A DNA stretch of 21,448 nucleotides from Gemmatimonadota bacterium (GTDB lineage Bacteria > ARS69), in contig JAGQIB010000059.1 of NCBI GenBank assembly GCA_020431545.1, positions 1-21,448 of the forward strand, written 5' to 3'. The notes under the pieces were generated by a model, which saw only the letters and a list, made by a program, of their open reading frames with translations, was not told the origin of the DNA and did no database searches. The translations under genes and the position numbers were made by a program. Of the stretch, positions 1-7,424 are shown in pieces (the first letter of the stretch is position 1; each line of letters opens with the position of its first letter).

Positions 1-141
1 TTCAATCAATACTGAATCGATCAAATTCCCGTGAATCGACCGCCCGAGACGTCCGATTCCGGGAGGTGGGGCGGTTCCGGGCGCGGAGTCCGGGAGATGC
101 TGGGCGACTCGCCGCGGGCCGCCGATCCGCGAAGATCCGGC

Positions 142-170
142 TTGACGGTTCGAGCGGGGTCCACTATCGA
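142..170 (+). promoter_or_regulatory. Putative sigma70-type promoter of the zinc-ribbon gene
   Basis: A -35-like TTGACG at 142-147 is separated by 17 nt from a -10-like TATCGA at 165-170. Transcription would begin near 177, leaving a leader of about 85 nt before the ATG at 263. The -35 resembles the TTGACC boxes upstream of yicC and the uracil-DNA glycosylase gene in this window. Assigned by eye only. Confidence 0.4.
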
Positions 171-262
171 AAGCCTGATCCTCGGTCCACAGCGTGGAGC
201 GGGCGGCAAGACCGGGTACGGCGGCGGCTGGCCCGGAGGGGGCCTGGAGGGGGGCGGAGACG

Positions 263-466
263 ATGGACGCGAACACGACACAGGCATTCCCGAAGTGCCA
301 GTCCTGCGACACGGGAATCCTGCTTCCGTTGAGTGACTACGGCCGAGACGGAGCGCCCATCCGCTACAAGGCGTGGGTGTGCTCGAGCCCGGCCTGCGGG
401 TTCTTCCTTCGCATCGACAACGGAGAAATCTCCACGGGCAAGGGACTCGGCAAGTCTCACAAGTAG
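263..466 (+). CDS. Small zinc-ribbon protein of unknown function
   Basis: A 67-residue protein with two cysteine pairs: CQSC (C12, C15) and C-x4-C (C40, C45, in a CSSPACGF context). This is the layout of a four-cysteine zinc ribbon. Between and after the pairs it has well-formed sequence (YKAWVC, then FFLRIDNGEI) and a basic tail ending GLGKSHK. The ATG at 263 is preceded by a GGAGG-rich stretch. An upstream in-frame ATG at 194 would add 23 low-complexity residues and looks less likely. There is no signal peptide or membrane segment, so it should be cytoplasmic. It appears to be a single-gene unit between a promoter-like site (142-170) and a hairpin (482-510). Zinc ribbons of this size often bind nucleic acid or protein partners, but I cannot assign a function. 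Confidence 0.75.
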   Translation: MDANTTQAFPKCQSCDTGILLPLSDYGRDGAPIRYKAWVCSSPACGFFLRIDNGEISTGKGLGKSHK

Positions 467-802
467 CCGACCCGACCTCTCGTTCCCGAGCCCGCCAGGG
501 CCTCGGGAACTCTTCCGTTGCCTCGCGCTCCCCGACGAACTTCGGTGAGGACCTTCCGGGAGCCGACCGCGATCCCGGGCCGCCGCTCCGACGTTTTTAC
601 ATGGGCCCGCTCGCCCGCGCCGCGGGCACGAGGGCCGTCGATTCCGCCGCCTCCCCGGTCCGGCGGGGGGCGCCGTCCGGTCCCTGCCCCCTGATCTCCT
701 CGAATCCCGCCCCCGGGGGTAGGGTAGACGTCGCCGGCCGCGGCGCCGCGACGGGAGCGTTCAAGCGGGCTCATTTCGCCTCCGAAACCCGAGGATAGGG
801 GG
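467..802. other. Intergenic stretch between zinc-ribbon gene and nnr
   Basis: This 336-nt stretch contains no convincing gene. It holds the perfect hairpin at 482-510. A second weaker inverted repeat, CCGGGA at 556-561 with TCCCGG at 573-578, is followed 15 nt later by a run of five T (594-600 region). A 6-bp inverted repeat, CGTCGC 729-734 with GCGACG 748-753, lies in the presumed nnr leader. I could not identify a promoter for nnr matching the TTGACC-N18-TACNCT pattern seen elsewhere in the window. Confidence 0.5.
482..510 (+). terminator. Hairpin terminator candidate after the zinc-ribbon gene
   Basis: GTTCCCGAG (482-490) and CTCGGGAAC (502-510) form a perfect 9-bp stem around an 11-nt loop that can itself pair further (CC with GG). 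It begins 16 nt after the zinc-ribbon stop. The downstream tract is TCTTCCGTTG, only moderately T-rich, so termination is plausible but not a textbook intrinsic terminator. Confidence 0.5.
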
Positions 803-2494
803 ATGGAACGCGCACGATTTCCTCGCCACGTCCGGTGGGAGGGAAAGCTTCTCCGGGAGGGACAGCCCTTGCGAGTCGTGACGGCTTCCGAGATGCGGGA
901 GATCGACCGAAAGGCGATCGAGGAGTTCGGGGTACCGAGCCTGGACCTGATGGAGCGGGCGGGGGGCGGCGCGGCGCAGGTCATCGCCGCGATCGGACTG
1001 GATCCGGAAAAGCCCGTCGTGATCCTGTGCGGAAAGGGAAACAACGGGGGCGACGGCTTCGTCGCCGCGCGCCATCTCCGCCAGTTCGGCGCGGACGTCG
1101 TGTGCTGGATGATGGGCGAACGCGACGAGATGACGTCGGACGCGCTGCGCAATCTCGTGGCGGCCGAGGAGTCCGGGGTGCGCATCCGGTCGTTCCGTGT
1201 GGACGAGAACGAAGCGGAGCTCGCCGAGGATCTCGCGAAGTGCCAGTACGCGGTGGACGCGATGCTCGGCACCGGCGCGAAGGGCGCTCTGCGCGATCCG
1301 ATCCGCCGACTCACCCATCTCATGAACGACTCCGAAGCGCGCACGTTCGCGCTCGACGTGCCGACCGGCCTCGACGCGGACACGGGTGAGGTCGATCCCG
1401 ATTGCGTCCAGGCGATGATGACGATCACGTTCGGATTCCCGAAGCGCGGTCTGTACGCGCTGCCCGGGCGGGACTACTGCGGCGACATCACCGTCATCGA
1501 TCTCGCGTATCCCGAGGAATCGGTCGAGGTCTCCACCGGCGTTCTCCTGTGGCAGGAGATGGCCGGCATCGTGCCGGATCGCAATCCGCGCGGCTACAAG
1601 GGCTCGTTCGGACACGTCGCGATCGTCGCGGGATCGCGCGGCATGGCGGGCGCGGCCTGTCTCGCCGCCGAGTCCGCGCTCCGTTCCGGCGCGGGTCTCG
1701 CGAAGCTCTACGTGCCGGAGTCCATCGCCGCGATCTGCGCGATGAAGCTCACGGAGGTCATGGTGTTCGGCGTGCCGGACGACGGCGGCGGCACGTTCGG
1801 ACCGGCCGCGCTGGATTCGGTGCTCGCCGGTCTGCGCGAGGCGGACGCGGTCGTGCTCGGTCCCGGACTGTCCGGTGCTCCCGGCGTGCGTGAGTTCGTC
1901 CACGCCCTCGTGCCCCTCGTGGATTGCCCGATCGTGGTGGACGCCGACGCGCTGAACGTTCTCGCGGACGCGCCCGCGGACGTCCTGGAACGACTCGCCC
2001 GCACGCCGGCGATCCTCACCCCGCATCCGGGCGAGTTGGCGAGACTGACCGGCGCCGCGATCTCGGAGATCACCGACGACACCGTCGCGTCCGCGCAGCG
2101 CGCCGCGAACCGGTTCGGCTGTGAGATCGTGCTGAAGGGCGCGCCGTCCGTCGTCGCGTCGCCGCGGGGGACCGTGGATCTGTGCTCGCTCGGCAACGAC
2201 GGCATGGCCACCGCCGGCAGCGGCGACGTCCTCGCCGGCCTCCTCGGCGGACTGTTCGCCCAGGGCCTCGAGGCGTCGCGTTCCGCGCGGCTCGGCACGA
2301 TGGTGCACAGCCGCGCGGGCGACATCTGCCGCAACGAGATCGGCGCGCGCGGGATGCTCGCCGGCGACCTGATGCGCTGCCTGCCGTACGCGTGGCGCGA
2401 GCTGGAAGCGCCGCACGAACACCTCAGCTACCGCTTCCGCCTCGAAGCGGAAGACGAGGACGACGAAAGCCCGACCGAAGATCGCGGCGCGTGA
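803..2494 (+). CDS. nnr: Bifunctional NAD(P)HX epimerase / ADP-dependent NAD(P)HX dehydratase
   Basis: Repairs hydrated NADH and NADPH. The N-terminal YjeF_N domain (about residues 25-230) epimerises S- and R-NAD(P)HX, and the C-terminal ribokinase-like domain (about 250-540) dehydrates S-NAD(P)HX using ADP. Visible motifs are GKGNNGGDGF (77-86) and LDVPTGLDADTG in the first domain. The second shows VVDADALN, LTPHPGE and TAGSGDVLAG, with D475 as the expected catalytic aspartate. The protein ends in an acidic tail (EAEDEDDESP) not typical of the family. Start is uncertain: ATG 803 has GAGG and GGGGG upstream. A TTG at 869 has GGGAGG 8 nt upstream and begins right at the conserved LRVVTASEMREID, as family members usually start, which would give 541 instead of 563 residues. 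It lies 4 nt ahead of thiL, so the two are probably cotranscribed. Confidence 0.95.
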   Translation: MERARFPRHVRWEGKLLREGQPLRVVTASEMREIDRKAIEEFGVPSLDLMERAGGGAAQVIAAIGLDPEKPVVILCGKGNNGGDGFVAARHLRQFGADVVCWMMGERDEMTSDALRNLVAAEESGVRIRSFRVDENEAELAEDLAKCQYAVDAMLGTGAKGALRDPIRRLTHLMNDSEARTFALDVPTGLDADTGEVDPDCVQAMMTITFGFPKRGLYALPGRDYCGDITVIDLAYPEESVEVSTGVLLWQEMAGIVPDRNPRGYKGSFGHVAIVAGSRGMAGAACLAAESALRSGAGLAKLYVPESIAAICAMKLTEVMVFGVPDDGGGTFGPAALDSVLAGLREADAVVLGPGLSGAPGVREFVHALVPLVDCPIVVDADALNVLADAPADVLERLARTPAILTPHPGELARLTGAAISEITDDTVASAQRAANRFGCEIVLKGAPSVVASPRGTVDLCSLGNDGMATAGSGDVLAGLLGGLFAQGLEASRSARLGTMVHSRAGDICRNEIGARGMLAGDLMRCLPYAWRELEAPHEHLSYRFRLEAEDEDDESPTEDRGA

Positions 2495-2498
2495 CGCC

Positions 2499-3599
2499 AT
2501 GAAGCTCTCCGACCTCGGGGAAAGCGGGATCCTCGGTCTCTTCCGCGAGTGGGCGGGCGAGGCGGGCGGGCCCGTGCTCCTCGGCGTGGGCGACGACGCC
2601 GCGATCCTCGCGCCGTCCGGCGAACGCGAGATCGTGGTGTCCACCGATGCGTGGGTCGACGGCGTCCACTTCTCGCGCGACTACCTGACGCCCGACGAGA
2701 TCGGTCACCGCGCGATGGCGGGATCGCTCTCGGATCTGGCGGCGATGGGGGCCGAAGGTCAGGCCGCGTTCGTGAACGTGCACGCTCCCGCGGATCTCAC
2801 GCTCGACTTCCTGCGCCGTGCGTACCTCGGGCTCGAGCGGGTCGCCGGTCCGTGCGGCGTGCGGATCGCGGGCGGCGATACCGTGCGCGGAGAGCTCGCG
2901 TTCGACATCACGGTGATCGGCACCGTCGCGGCCGGCGCCGCCTTCCGACGCGACGGCGCCGAGCCGGGCGATCTCCTCGTGGTTTCCGGCGTGCTCGGCG
3001 GCAGCGAGATCGGACGTCGCCTGCTCGCGGGCCAGATCCGCGAGTCCATGCCGGATCGACTCCGCGTCGAAGCGGAGAGGGCGCACCGGGCGCCGCTGCC
3101 GCGCTTCGACGTCGTGCGCCTGCTCCACTCGCTCGAGCGGCGGGAGGTCGACGTGGAGGCGGCCGAGGAGACGGTGCAATCCGTGCGCCCGACCGCCGCG
3201 ATGGACATCTCCGACGGTCTCGGCATCGATCTGCTCCGGCTGTGCGAGGCGAGCCACGTGGGCTGCCGGATCGATGCGCGCAGTCTTCCCGTGCATCCCG
3301 CGCTTCATCGCATCGCGCGTCTCGAGAAGCGGCGCGTGGCGGATGCGGTGCTCGCGTCCGGCGAGGACTTCGAGCTGCTGTTCACGATCGCGCCCGAGCA
3401 CGAGGAGCTGCTGTTCGGGGCGGCGCGGAAGGCGTCGATCTCGCTCACGACCATCGGAACGATCGAGGAGATCCGCGACGGCACGACGATCGTCCGGGAA
3501 TCCGGCGACGAGGAGACGCTCACGCCGGTGGGATGGGATCACTTCCGGACGACCGACGCGGACACGTCCGCGCGATCGCCGCGACCAGGACGGCCGTAA
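2499..3599 (+). CDS. thiL: Thiamine-monophosphate kinase
   Basis: Phosphorylates thiamine monophosphate to thiamine diphosphate with ATP, the last step of cofactor synthesis; cytoplasmic. The PurM/ThiL fold motifs are in order: GVGDDAAIL (29-37), STDAWVDGVHF (48-58), GSLSDLAAMGA (75-85), GGDTVRGE (125-132), SGVLGGSEIG (163-172), AMDISDGLGIDL (234-245) and LASGEDFELLF (286-296). Metal- and phosphate-binding aspartates D32, D33, D50, D79, D127, D236 and D239 are present. At 366 residues it is somewhat longer than many ThiL proteins, partly from an insertion around 208-230. The ATG follows the nnr stop by 4 nt, so translation is likely coupled. Its last 80 nt overlap the opposite-strand CPBP gene. 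Confidence 0.95.
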   Translation: MKLSDLGESGILGLFREWAGEAGGPVLLGVGDDAAILAPSGEREIVVSTDAWVDGVHFSRDYLTPDEIGHRAMAGSLSDLAAMGAEGQAAFVNVHAPADLTLDFLRRAYLGLERVAGPCGVRIAGGDTVRGELAFDITVIGTVAAGAAFRRDGAEPGDLLVVSGVLGGSEIGRRLLAGQIRESMPDRLRVEAERAHRAPLPRFDVVRLLHSLERREVDVEAAEETVQSVRPTAAMDISDGLGIDLLRLCEASHVGCRIDARSLPVHPALHRIARLEKRRVADAVLASGEDFELLFTIAPEHEELLFGAARKASISLTTIGTIEEIRDGTTIVRESGDEETLTPVGWDHFRTTDADTSARSPRPGRP

Positions 3600-4401
3600 C
3601 CGCCGCCCCCACGAGTCCCGCCGCGAGCGACGTCTCGGTCTTCGTGCCCCACTCCGCGGCGCTGCCGTCTCCGAGATTCGCGAGCACCACGATGGACGAG
3701 TTCGACACGAGGTGCGCGACCACGCCCGGCCACACGCTGCCCGTGCGTCGCGCGATCCACCCGAGCAGCAGGCCGAGCAACGTCGCGGGGATCGCGCGCG
3801 CCGGCCCGTGCACGAGCCCGAACGCGACCGCCTGCGTCGTGATCGCCGCCGCGCCCGGCAACGTCCGCTCGAGCGCGCGCTGCAGGAATCCGCGGTACAG
3901 CCACTCCTCTCCGATCGCCGGCACCAGCGCCGCCGCCGCCCACGCCACGAGCACGTCGGTCGCCCGGCTCCCGCGCACGAGGTCGAGCACCCATCGCTGT
4001 TCGGGAAGATCCACGGGCACGATCCGATGCCCGATCCCGATCGCCACCGGCATCGCCGCGATCAGGGCCGCCGCCGCGAGCGGAAACACCCGCGCCGGCG
4101 CCCCGCCCAGCCGCAGCACGTCGCGCGGACTTCCGACCACGCGCGCCAGCCGCCAGGTGGGGTACAGCAGGAACAGCAACCCGCCGACGAGGATCGCCAC
4201 CGCCGGCCGTCCCCAGCCCGCCATGAGCAGCGCCGTGCCCGCCTGGTGCAGCACCAGGATCGCGGCGGCGAGCATGAGCGCGAGACCGGCCCGGTGCGGG
4301 CCGCGGGCGGTCGGGGCCGCCGGGGCCGCCGTTTCGGGTTCCATGGCGTCGGGTTCCATGGGAGCGAGCTTAGGGGGCCCGGAACGCTCCCACAAGGCCA
4401 C
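3520..4401 (-). CDS. CPBP-family intramembrane metalloprotease (CAAX protease / Abi type)
   Basis: A multi-pass membrane protein with about 8 hydrophobic segments. It carries the three CPBP/Rce1 motifs: EEWLYR (E165, E166, R170), FGLVHG (H198) and HLVSN (H230, N234), which form the intramembrane active site. Bacterial members process prenylated or peptide substrates, act in bacteriocin self-immunity or sit in phage defence, but the substrate cannot be read here. The longest open frame starts with GTG at 4401. In-frame ATGs at 4359 and 4344 leave all motifs intact and are equally possible, since no strong ribosome-binding site marks any of them. The stop lies inside thiL, so the final 26 or so codons, covering the last helix and the basic tail, are read antisense to thiL. 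Numbering is from the GTG. Confidence 0.85.
   Translation of the reverse strand: MALWERSGPPKLAPMEPDAMEPETAAPAAPTARGPHRAGLALMLAAAILVLHQAGTALLMAGWGRPAVAILVGGLLFLLYPTWRLARVVGSPRDVLRLGGAPARVFPLAAAALIAAMPVAIGIGHRIVPVDLPEQRWVLDLVRGSRATDVLVAWAAAALVPAIGEEWLYRGFLQRALERTLPGAAAITTQAVAFGLVHGPARAIPATLLGLLLGWIARRTGSVWPGVVAHLVSNSSIVVLANLGDGSAAEWGTKTETSLAAGLVGAAVTAVLVAAIARTCPRRSSGSDPIPPA
4360..4391. repeat. Inverted repeat near the CPBP gene start
   Basis: GGGAGCG at 4360-4366 and CGCTCCC at 4385-4391 form a 7-bp inverted repeat with an 18-nt spacer. It lies just upstream of the ATG candidate (4359) and inside the GTG-started frame (4401). It could be an operator or leader hairpin if translation starts at 4359 or 4344, or chance in GC-rich DNA. 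Confidence 0.25.
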
Positions 4402-4405
4402 CCCG

Positions 4406-4435
4406 CTGGCGATCCCGGGTCACCTTCTCTACACT
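4406..4435 (+). promoter_or_regulatory. Putative promoter of the beta-propeller gene
   Basis: A -10-like TACACT at 4430-4435 matches the TACNCT boxes before yicC and the UDG gene. The -35 position 18 nt upstream holds CTGGCG (4406-4411), only a half match to TTGACC. The predicted start near 4442 would give a leader of about 160 nt. Confidence 0.35.
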
Positions 4436-4447
4436 CGGGGTCGTGGT

Positions 4448-4466
4448 GCGGAAAGTGTGTTTCCGC
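4448..4466 (+). repeat. Hairpin at the predicted 5' end of the propeller-gene mRNA
   Basis: GCGGAAA (4448-4454) and TTTCCGC (4460-4466) form a perfect 7-bp stem with a GTGTG loop. It would sit within the first 25 nt of the transcript predicted from the TACACT box. It could be a stabilising 5' hairpin or a repressor palindrome; there is no direct evidence for either. Confidence 0.4.
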
Positions 4467-4602
4467 GAACCGGGCGCCCCGCGACCCGCGATCGATGTCA
4501 TCAACGGCTATCCGGCGTACCGTCTCCGCGCGATGCAACCGATGGCGGGAACGGCGTTCGGGGCAGACACATCTTGCGAACCACCCTCCTCGGGAAACGA
4601 GA

Positions 4603-5829
4603 ATGTCCGTGTGGATGCGTAGCCTGCTCCTGACCGCACTGCTGATGCTGCCCCTCTCCGCGTTCGCGGAGGAAGGCAACGGGTTGATCGGGAGCTGGAC
4701 GCTCGTCTGGAAGATGGGCGACGGCCGACCGGTGAACCGGTTCCGGGAGGTCATCGGGCCGGACGCGACGTTTCCGCTCGCGTCGCGGATCGTGCGAGCG
4801 GACGGAGGCGGGCGGTTCCTCGCGCTCCTGGACGCGGACGGCGACGCGGACGAGCTGATCGAGCTCGACCCTCGCGAAGAGGTGCTCGTGGCCGATCGCG
4901 GCGACGCGTGGCTCACGTGGACGCGTGATCCGGTGCACCGGGATCGGGCGACGTTCCGGTACAACGTCCGGAGTGCCTCGGAGCCCGTGTGGGAGGCGAC
5001 GGGGCAGGGCGAGCCGATGCTGCTCGCCGACGACGGCTCGCTGTTCCTGCTCGCGAGTCAGGAGATCTCGTACGACCTCTTCTCCCGCGCGACGATGGAC
5101 GACGCCGGCAAGACGCAGCTCGTGGGGTCGGCGGGCGACGTGCGGGTCGAGCTGCCGATCCGTCCGGCGTTCGCGGCGTTCACGGGAAACGGCGACGAGA
5201 TCGTGCTGCTGCGCGACCGCGAGCTGCTCGTGCTGCGTCGCGACGGGACGGTCGCCTGGGACGCGGCGCTGCCGATGGATCACCTCGTGGCGCGGGATGG
5301 CCGCGCTTCGCTGCAGGCGGCGGCGGGACGCATCGTGGTGGCGGGCACGGGCGAGGAGCCGGGAGCGCGACCCGCGTGGTCGATGTACCCGGTGCGCACG
5401 GGATGGATCCTGATGTTCGACGACGACGGACACGAGACGTGGCGGGCGCGTCAGCCGGACGACGAGTCGCTCTGGTTCCAGATCACGCCGGCGCTCTCGG
5501 AGGACGGTCGCATGCTCGCGACCGTGCACTCGGACGGAGGCGAGGTCGTCGTGCGTGCGTGGGATGCGGCGACGGGCGATCGCCGGTGGACGCGACGCGA
5601 AGCGCGGCGGGTCGGCGTTCAGAGTCTCTCGTGGTCCCCGGACGGGGGTCATCTCCTCATGGCGAACGGCGACGATCGCACGCAGATCAAGGTGTGGGAT
5701 GCCTCGGGCCAGGTGGTGTGGGAGGGGATGCTGCCGTTCACGTCGCGGGTACCGCGCTTGCTCCCCGGCGGTGTGCTCGTCGCGGAGCGCTGGATCGTCC
5801 GTCTGACCTGGGACGAACCGGGCACCTGA
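4603..5829 (+). CDS. Exported beta-propeller-like (WD40/PQQ-type repeat) protein
   Basis: A 408-residue protein with a clear Sec signal peptide: hydrophobic LLLTALLMLPLSAF ending AFA before EEGNG, so it should be periplasmic or external. The mature part has repeated short beta-strand units of the kind found in WD40/PQQ propellers. Examples are FLALLDADGDADELIELDP, VWDASGQVVWEG, AWDAATGDRRWT and LSWSPDGGHLLMANGDD; tryptophan and Asp-Gly turns recur throughout. No catalytic motif is recognisable. A scaffold or sensing role is possible but unproven. ATG 4603 is chosen because it places the signal peptide at the N-terminus. An in-frame ATG at 4495 would add 36 basic residues in front of it. Only a weak ribosome-binding site (ACGAGA) precedes 4603. 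The next gene also encodes an exported protein, 179 nt downstream. Confidence 0.75.
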   Translation: MSVWMRSLLLTALLMLPLSAFAEEGNGLIGSWTLVWKMGDGRPVNRFREVIGPDATFPLASRIVRADGGGRFLALLDADGDADELIELDPREEVLVADRGDAWLTWTRDPVHRDRATFRYNVRSASEPVWEATGQGEPMLLADDGSLFLLASQEISYDLFSRATMDDAGKTQLVGSAGDVRVELPIRPAFAAFTGNGDEIVLLRDRELLVLRRDGTVAWDAALPMDHLVARDGRASLQAAAGRIVVAGTGEEPGARPAWSMYPVRTGWILMFDDDGHETWRARQPDDESLWFQITPALSEDGRMLATVHSDGGEVVVRAWDAATGDRRWTRREARRVGVQSLSWSPDGGHLLMANGDDRTQIKVWDASGQVVWEGMLPFTSRVPRLLPGGVLVAERWIVRLTWDEPGT

Positions 5830-5974
5830 GCCCGCCCGCCCGATTGCCCCGCCGTGGTGCGACCCTTGAGCCCCCTCTCCCGGCGCCCTTGACGAAGTCG
5901 CGACCCGTCCGAAGAGTTGATTCGACGCGCTCCCGCCGTGTGCCCCTCCCCAGAGCCGCGGCCAGCTATCGGGT

Positions 5975-6001
5975 CTCCGGCTTTCGCCGGGGATCCCGGA
6001 G
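5975..6001 (+). promoter_or_regulatory. Possible Shine-Dalgarno-sequestering leader structure
   Basis: CTCCGG at 5975-5980 can pair with CCGGAG at 5996-6001, which contains part of the GGAGG ribosome-binding site (5998-6002) of the downstream gene. A competing hairpin, CCGGC (5977-5981) with GCCGG (5986-5990) around a TTTC loop, would leave that site free. The two are mutually exclusive, as in simple translational switches. GC-rich sequence makes such pairings common, so this is tentative. Confidence 0.25.
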
Positions 6002-6008
6002 GTGTGCC

Positions 6009-7361
6009 ATGAACGATCCGAGGACTCCACTTCAGTCCGCCCGCTCCGCAAGGCGTCGCCCGCGCGGTTCCGATTTCGCGATGGTCGCGGGGGCGGCGCT
6101 GCTCGCCGCGGCGCCGCCCGCGTTCGCCCGCGTGGCGGGAGTGCCCGTCGATGCCGGGGGCGGGCGCGGACTCGCGGGCGAGCACTCGATGTGCGACGTA
6201 CCGGTGTTCGTGCTCGACGCCGGAACGCTCCAGAACTACCAGACGCCGAGCCCGCTCTGGGACTTCCGACTGAACGCGGGACTCTGGGTCGGTGCGATCG
6301 CGGATCGCGGCGCGGGCGACGAGATCTCGGTGTCGACGACCTTCTTTGCGCACGAGTTCACATCCGTCTCCGAGCCGGCGCCCGCGCGCGGTCACGCGCT
6401 CCCGACCTCGCGAGTACCGAGCCTCGACCTCACGTACGTGGACACGATTCCGAACGATCTCTATCCCGAACACCGCCCACTCGGACTCTCCGTGCATCAG
6501 GAGTCCGCGGAGGTGCAATCCTCGTCGGGGCTGCACTGGATCGATCTGAAGTACCGGATCCGCAACGTCTCTCCGGAGCTCACGCCGGGCGGATGGCCGC
6601 TCCGCATGGTCTACGTCGGGTTGATGGCGGATCCTGACGTGGGAACGGCAACATCCGACCAGCCCTGGGCCGACGACTGGGGCGCGTTCGTTCCGGCCCG
6701 CGGAACGGGGAATGCGGAGGTGCCCGGCGCGGCGCGCGGAGATCTCGCGTACTCGGTGGATGATCCCGGAACCGGCGCCGACGACGTGACGACGCAGGTC
6801 GGCATCGCGCTGCGCGGGAGGCGCGCGCATCGCTTCTCCGTGTGGAGCTTCGAGGACGACCCCACGACAGACGCCGATCGGTACGCGCGGATGAGAGGCG
6901 ACTCGGACGATGCTCCCACGATCGACCCTCCGAGCACTCGCGCCGCGGACCAGCGCATCCTGCTCGCGGTCGGTCCGTTTCCGATGGTGGCGCCGGGAGA
7001 GGAGATCACGTTTGCGGCGTCGCTCGTCTGCGGCGAGCTCGGCCCGCTGCCGATTCCACGCGGCCCCGGTGATGCCCCCGTGTCGTGGCGGCTCGCCGAT
7101 CGCGTGGTCTCACCGGGAGCCCGCGAACTCGAGTTCTCGACCCTCCCGAACGACGACTTCGGCGTCGAAATCTGGGACGTAGCCGGCCGCAAGCTCGCCG
7201 ACGTCGATCCGGGTCGCGCGTGGGATCTGCGGGCGAATGGCCGCGTCGTTCCGGCCGGCGTGTACTTCTACCGCTTCCGCGCGCACGGGGGAGTGCACGG
7301 TGATCGAACGAACGGGACCGCGGCGAGCGCGGGGATGGGACGGATCGTCGTCGTTCGCTGA
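6009..7361 (+). CDS. Exported protein with C-terminal FlgD-Ig / type IX-like sorting domain
   Basis: A 450-residue protein. A basic N-terminus (residues 1-23) is followed by a hydrophobic stretch (MVAGAALLAAAPPAFA) ending in a signal-peptidase-type AFA site. The body has the look of large secreted proteins of FCB-related phyla: NAGLWVGAIAD, then HRPLGLSVHQES, LKYRIRNVS and VYVGLMADPDVG. The last 75 residues form a beta-sandwich module: FGVEIWDVAGRKLADVD, then VVPAGVYFYRFRA and a terminal GRIVVVR. This matches the pattern of FlgD-Ig and type IX (Por) C-terminal domains that direct export and surface attachment. An insert of about 15 residues (HGDRTNGTAASAGMG) lies between the last two strands. 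GGAGG 6 nt before ATG 6009 supports the start. No catalytic residues are recognised; a surface structural or binding role is inferred. Confidence 0.75.
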   Translation: MNDPRTPLQSARSARRRPRGSDFAMVAGAALLAAAPPAFARVAGVPVDAGGGRGLAGEHSMCDVPVFVLDAGTLQNYQTPSPLWDFRLNAGLWVGAIADRGAGDEISVSTTFFAHEFTSVSEPAPARGHALPTSRVPSLDLTYVDTIPNDLYPEHRPLGLSVHQESAEVQSSSGLHWIDLKYRIRNVSPELTPGGWPLRMVYVGLMADPDVGTATSDQPWADDWGAFVPARGTGNAEVPGAARGDLAYSVDDPGTGADDVTTQVGIALRGRRAHRFSVWSFEDDPTTDADRYARMRGDSDDAPTIDPPSTRAADQRILLAVGPFPMVAPGEEITFAASLVCGELGPLPIPRGPGDAPVSWRLADRVVSPGARELEFSTLPNDDFGVEIWDVAGRKLADVDPGRAWDLRANGRVVPAGVYFYRFRAHGGVHGDRTNGTAASAGMGRIVVVR

Positions 7362-7424
7362 CGCGGCGCGGAGAGCCCAAACGGCGGAGAACGGGAACGG
7401 GCCGGAGGAGACGGGGCACCGCGG

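Noticed and set aside
13..39. Direct repeat TGAATCGA at 13-20 and 32-39
   Set aside because: Two 8-nt copies 19 nt apart at the window edge with no gene context; insufficient to call an operator.
373..798. Plus-strand open frame after the zinc-ribbon gene
   Set aside because: Compositionally random, crosses the hairpin, and overlaps the zinc-ribbon gene out of frame.
761..2644. Long open frame on the minus strand opposite nnr
   Set aside because: Low-complexity His/Arg-rich translation typical of a shadow frame in GC-rich coding DNA; the plus strand has clear nnr motifs.
4495..4602. In-frame ATG at 4495 extending the propeller gene by 36 codons
   Set aside because: It would place 36 basic residues before a normal signal peptide and has no ribosome-binding site.
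5889..5918. TTGACG at 5889-5894 as a promoter for the sorting-domain gene
   Set aside because: At 17-18 nt spacing the -10 region reads AAGAGT/AGAGTT, with no resemblance to the other -10 boxes of the window.
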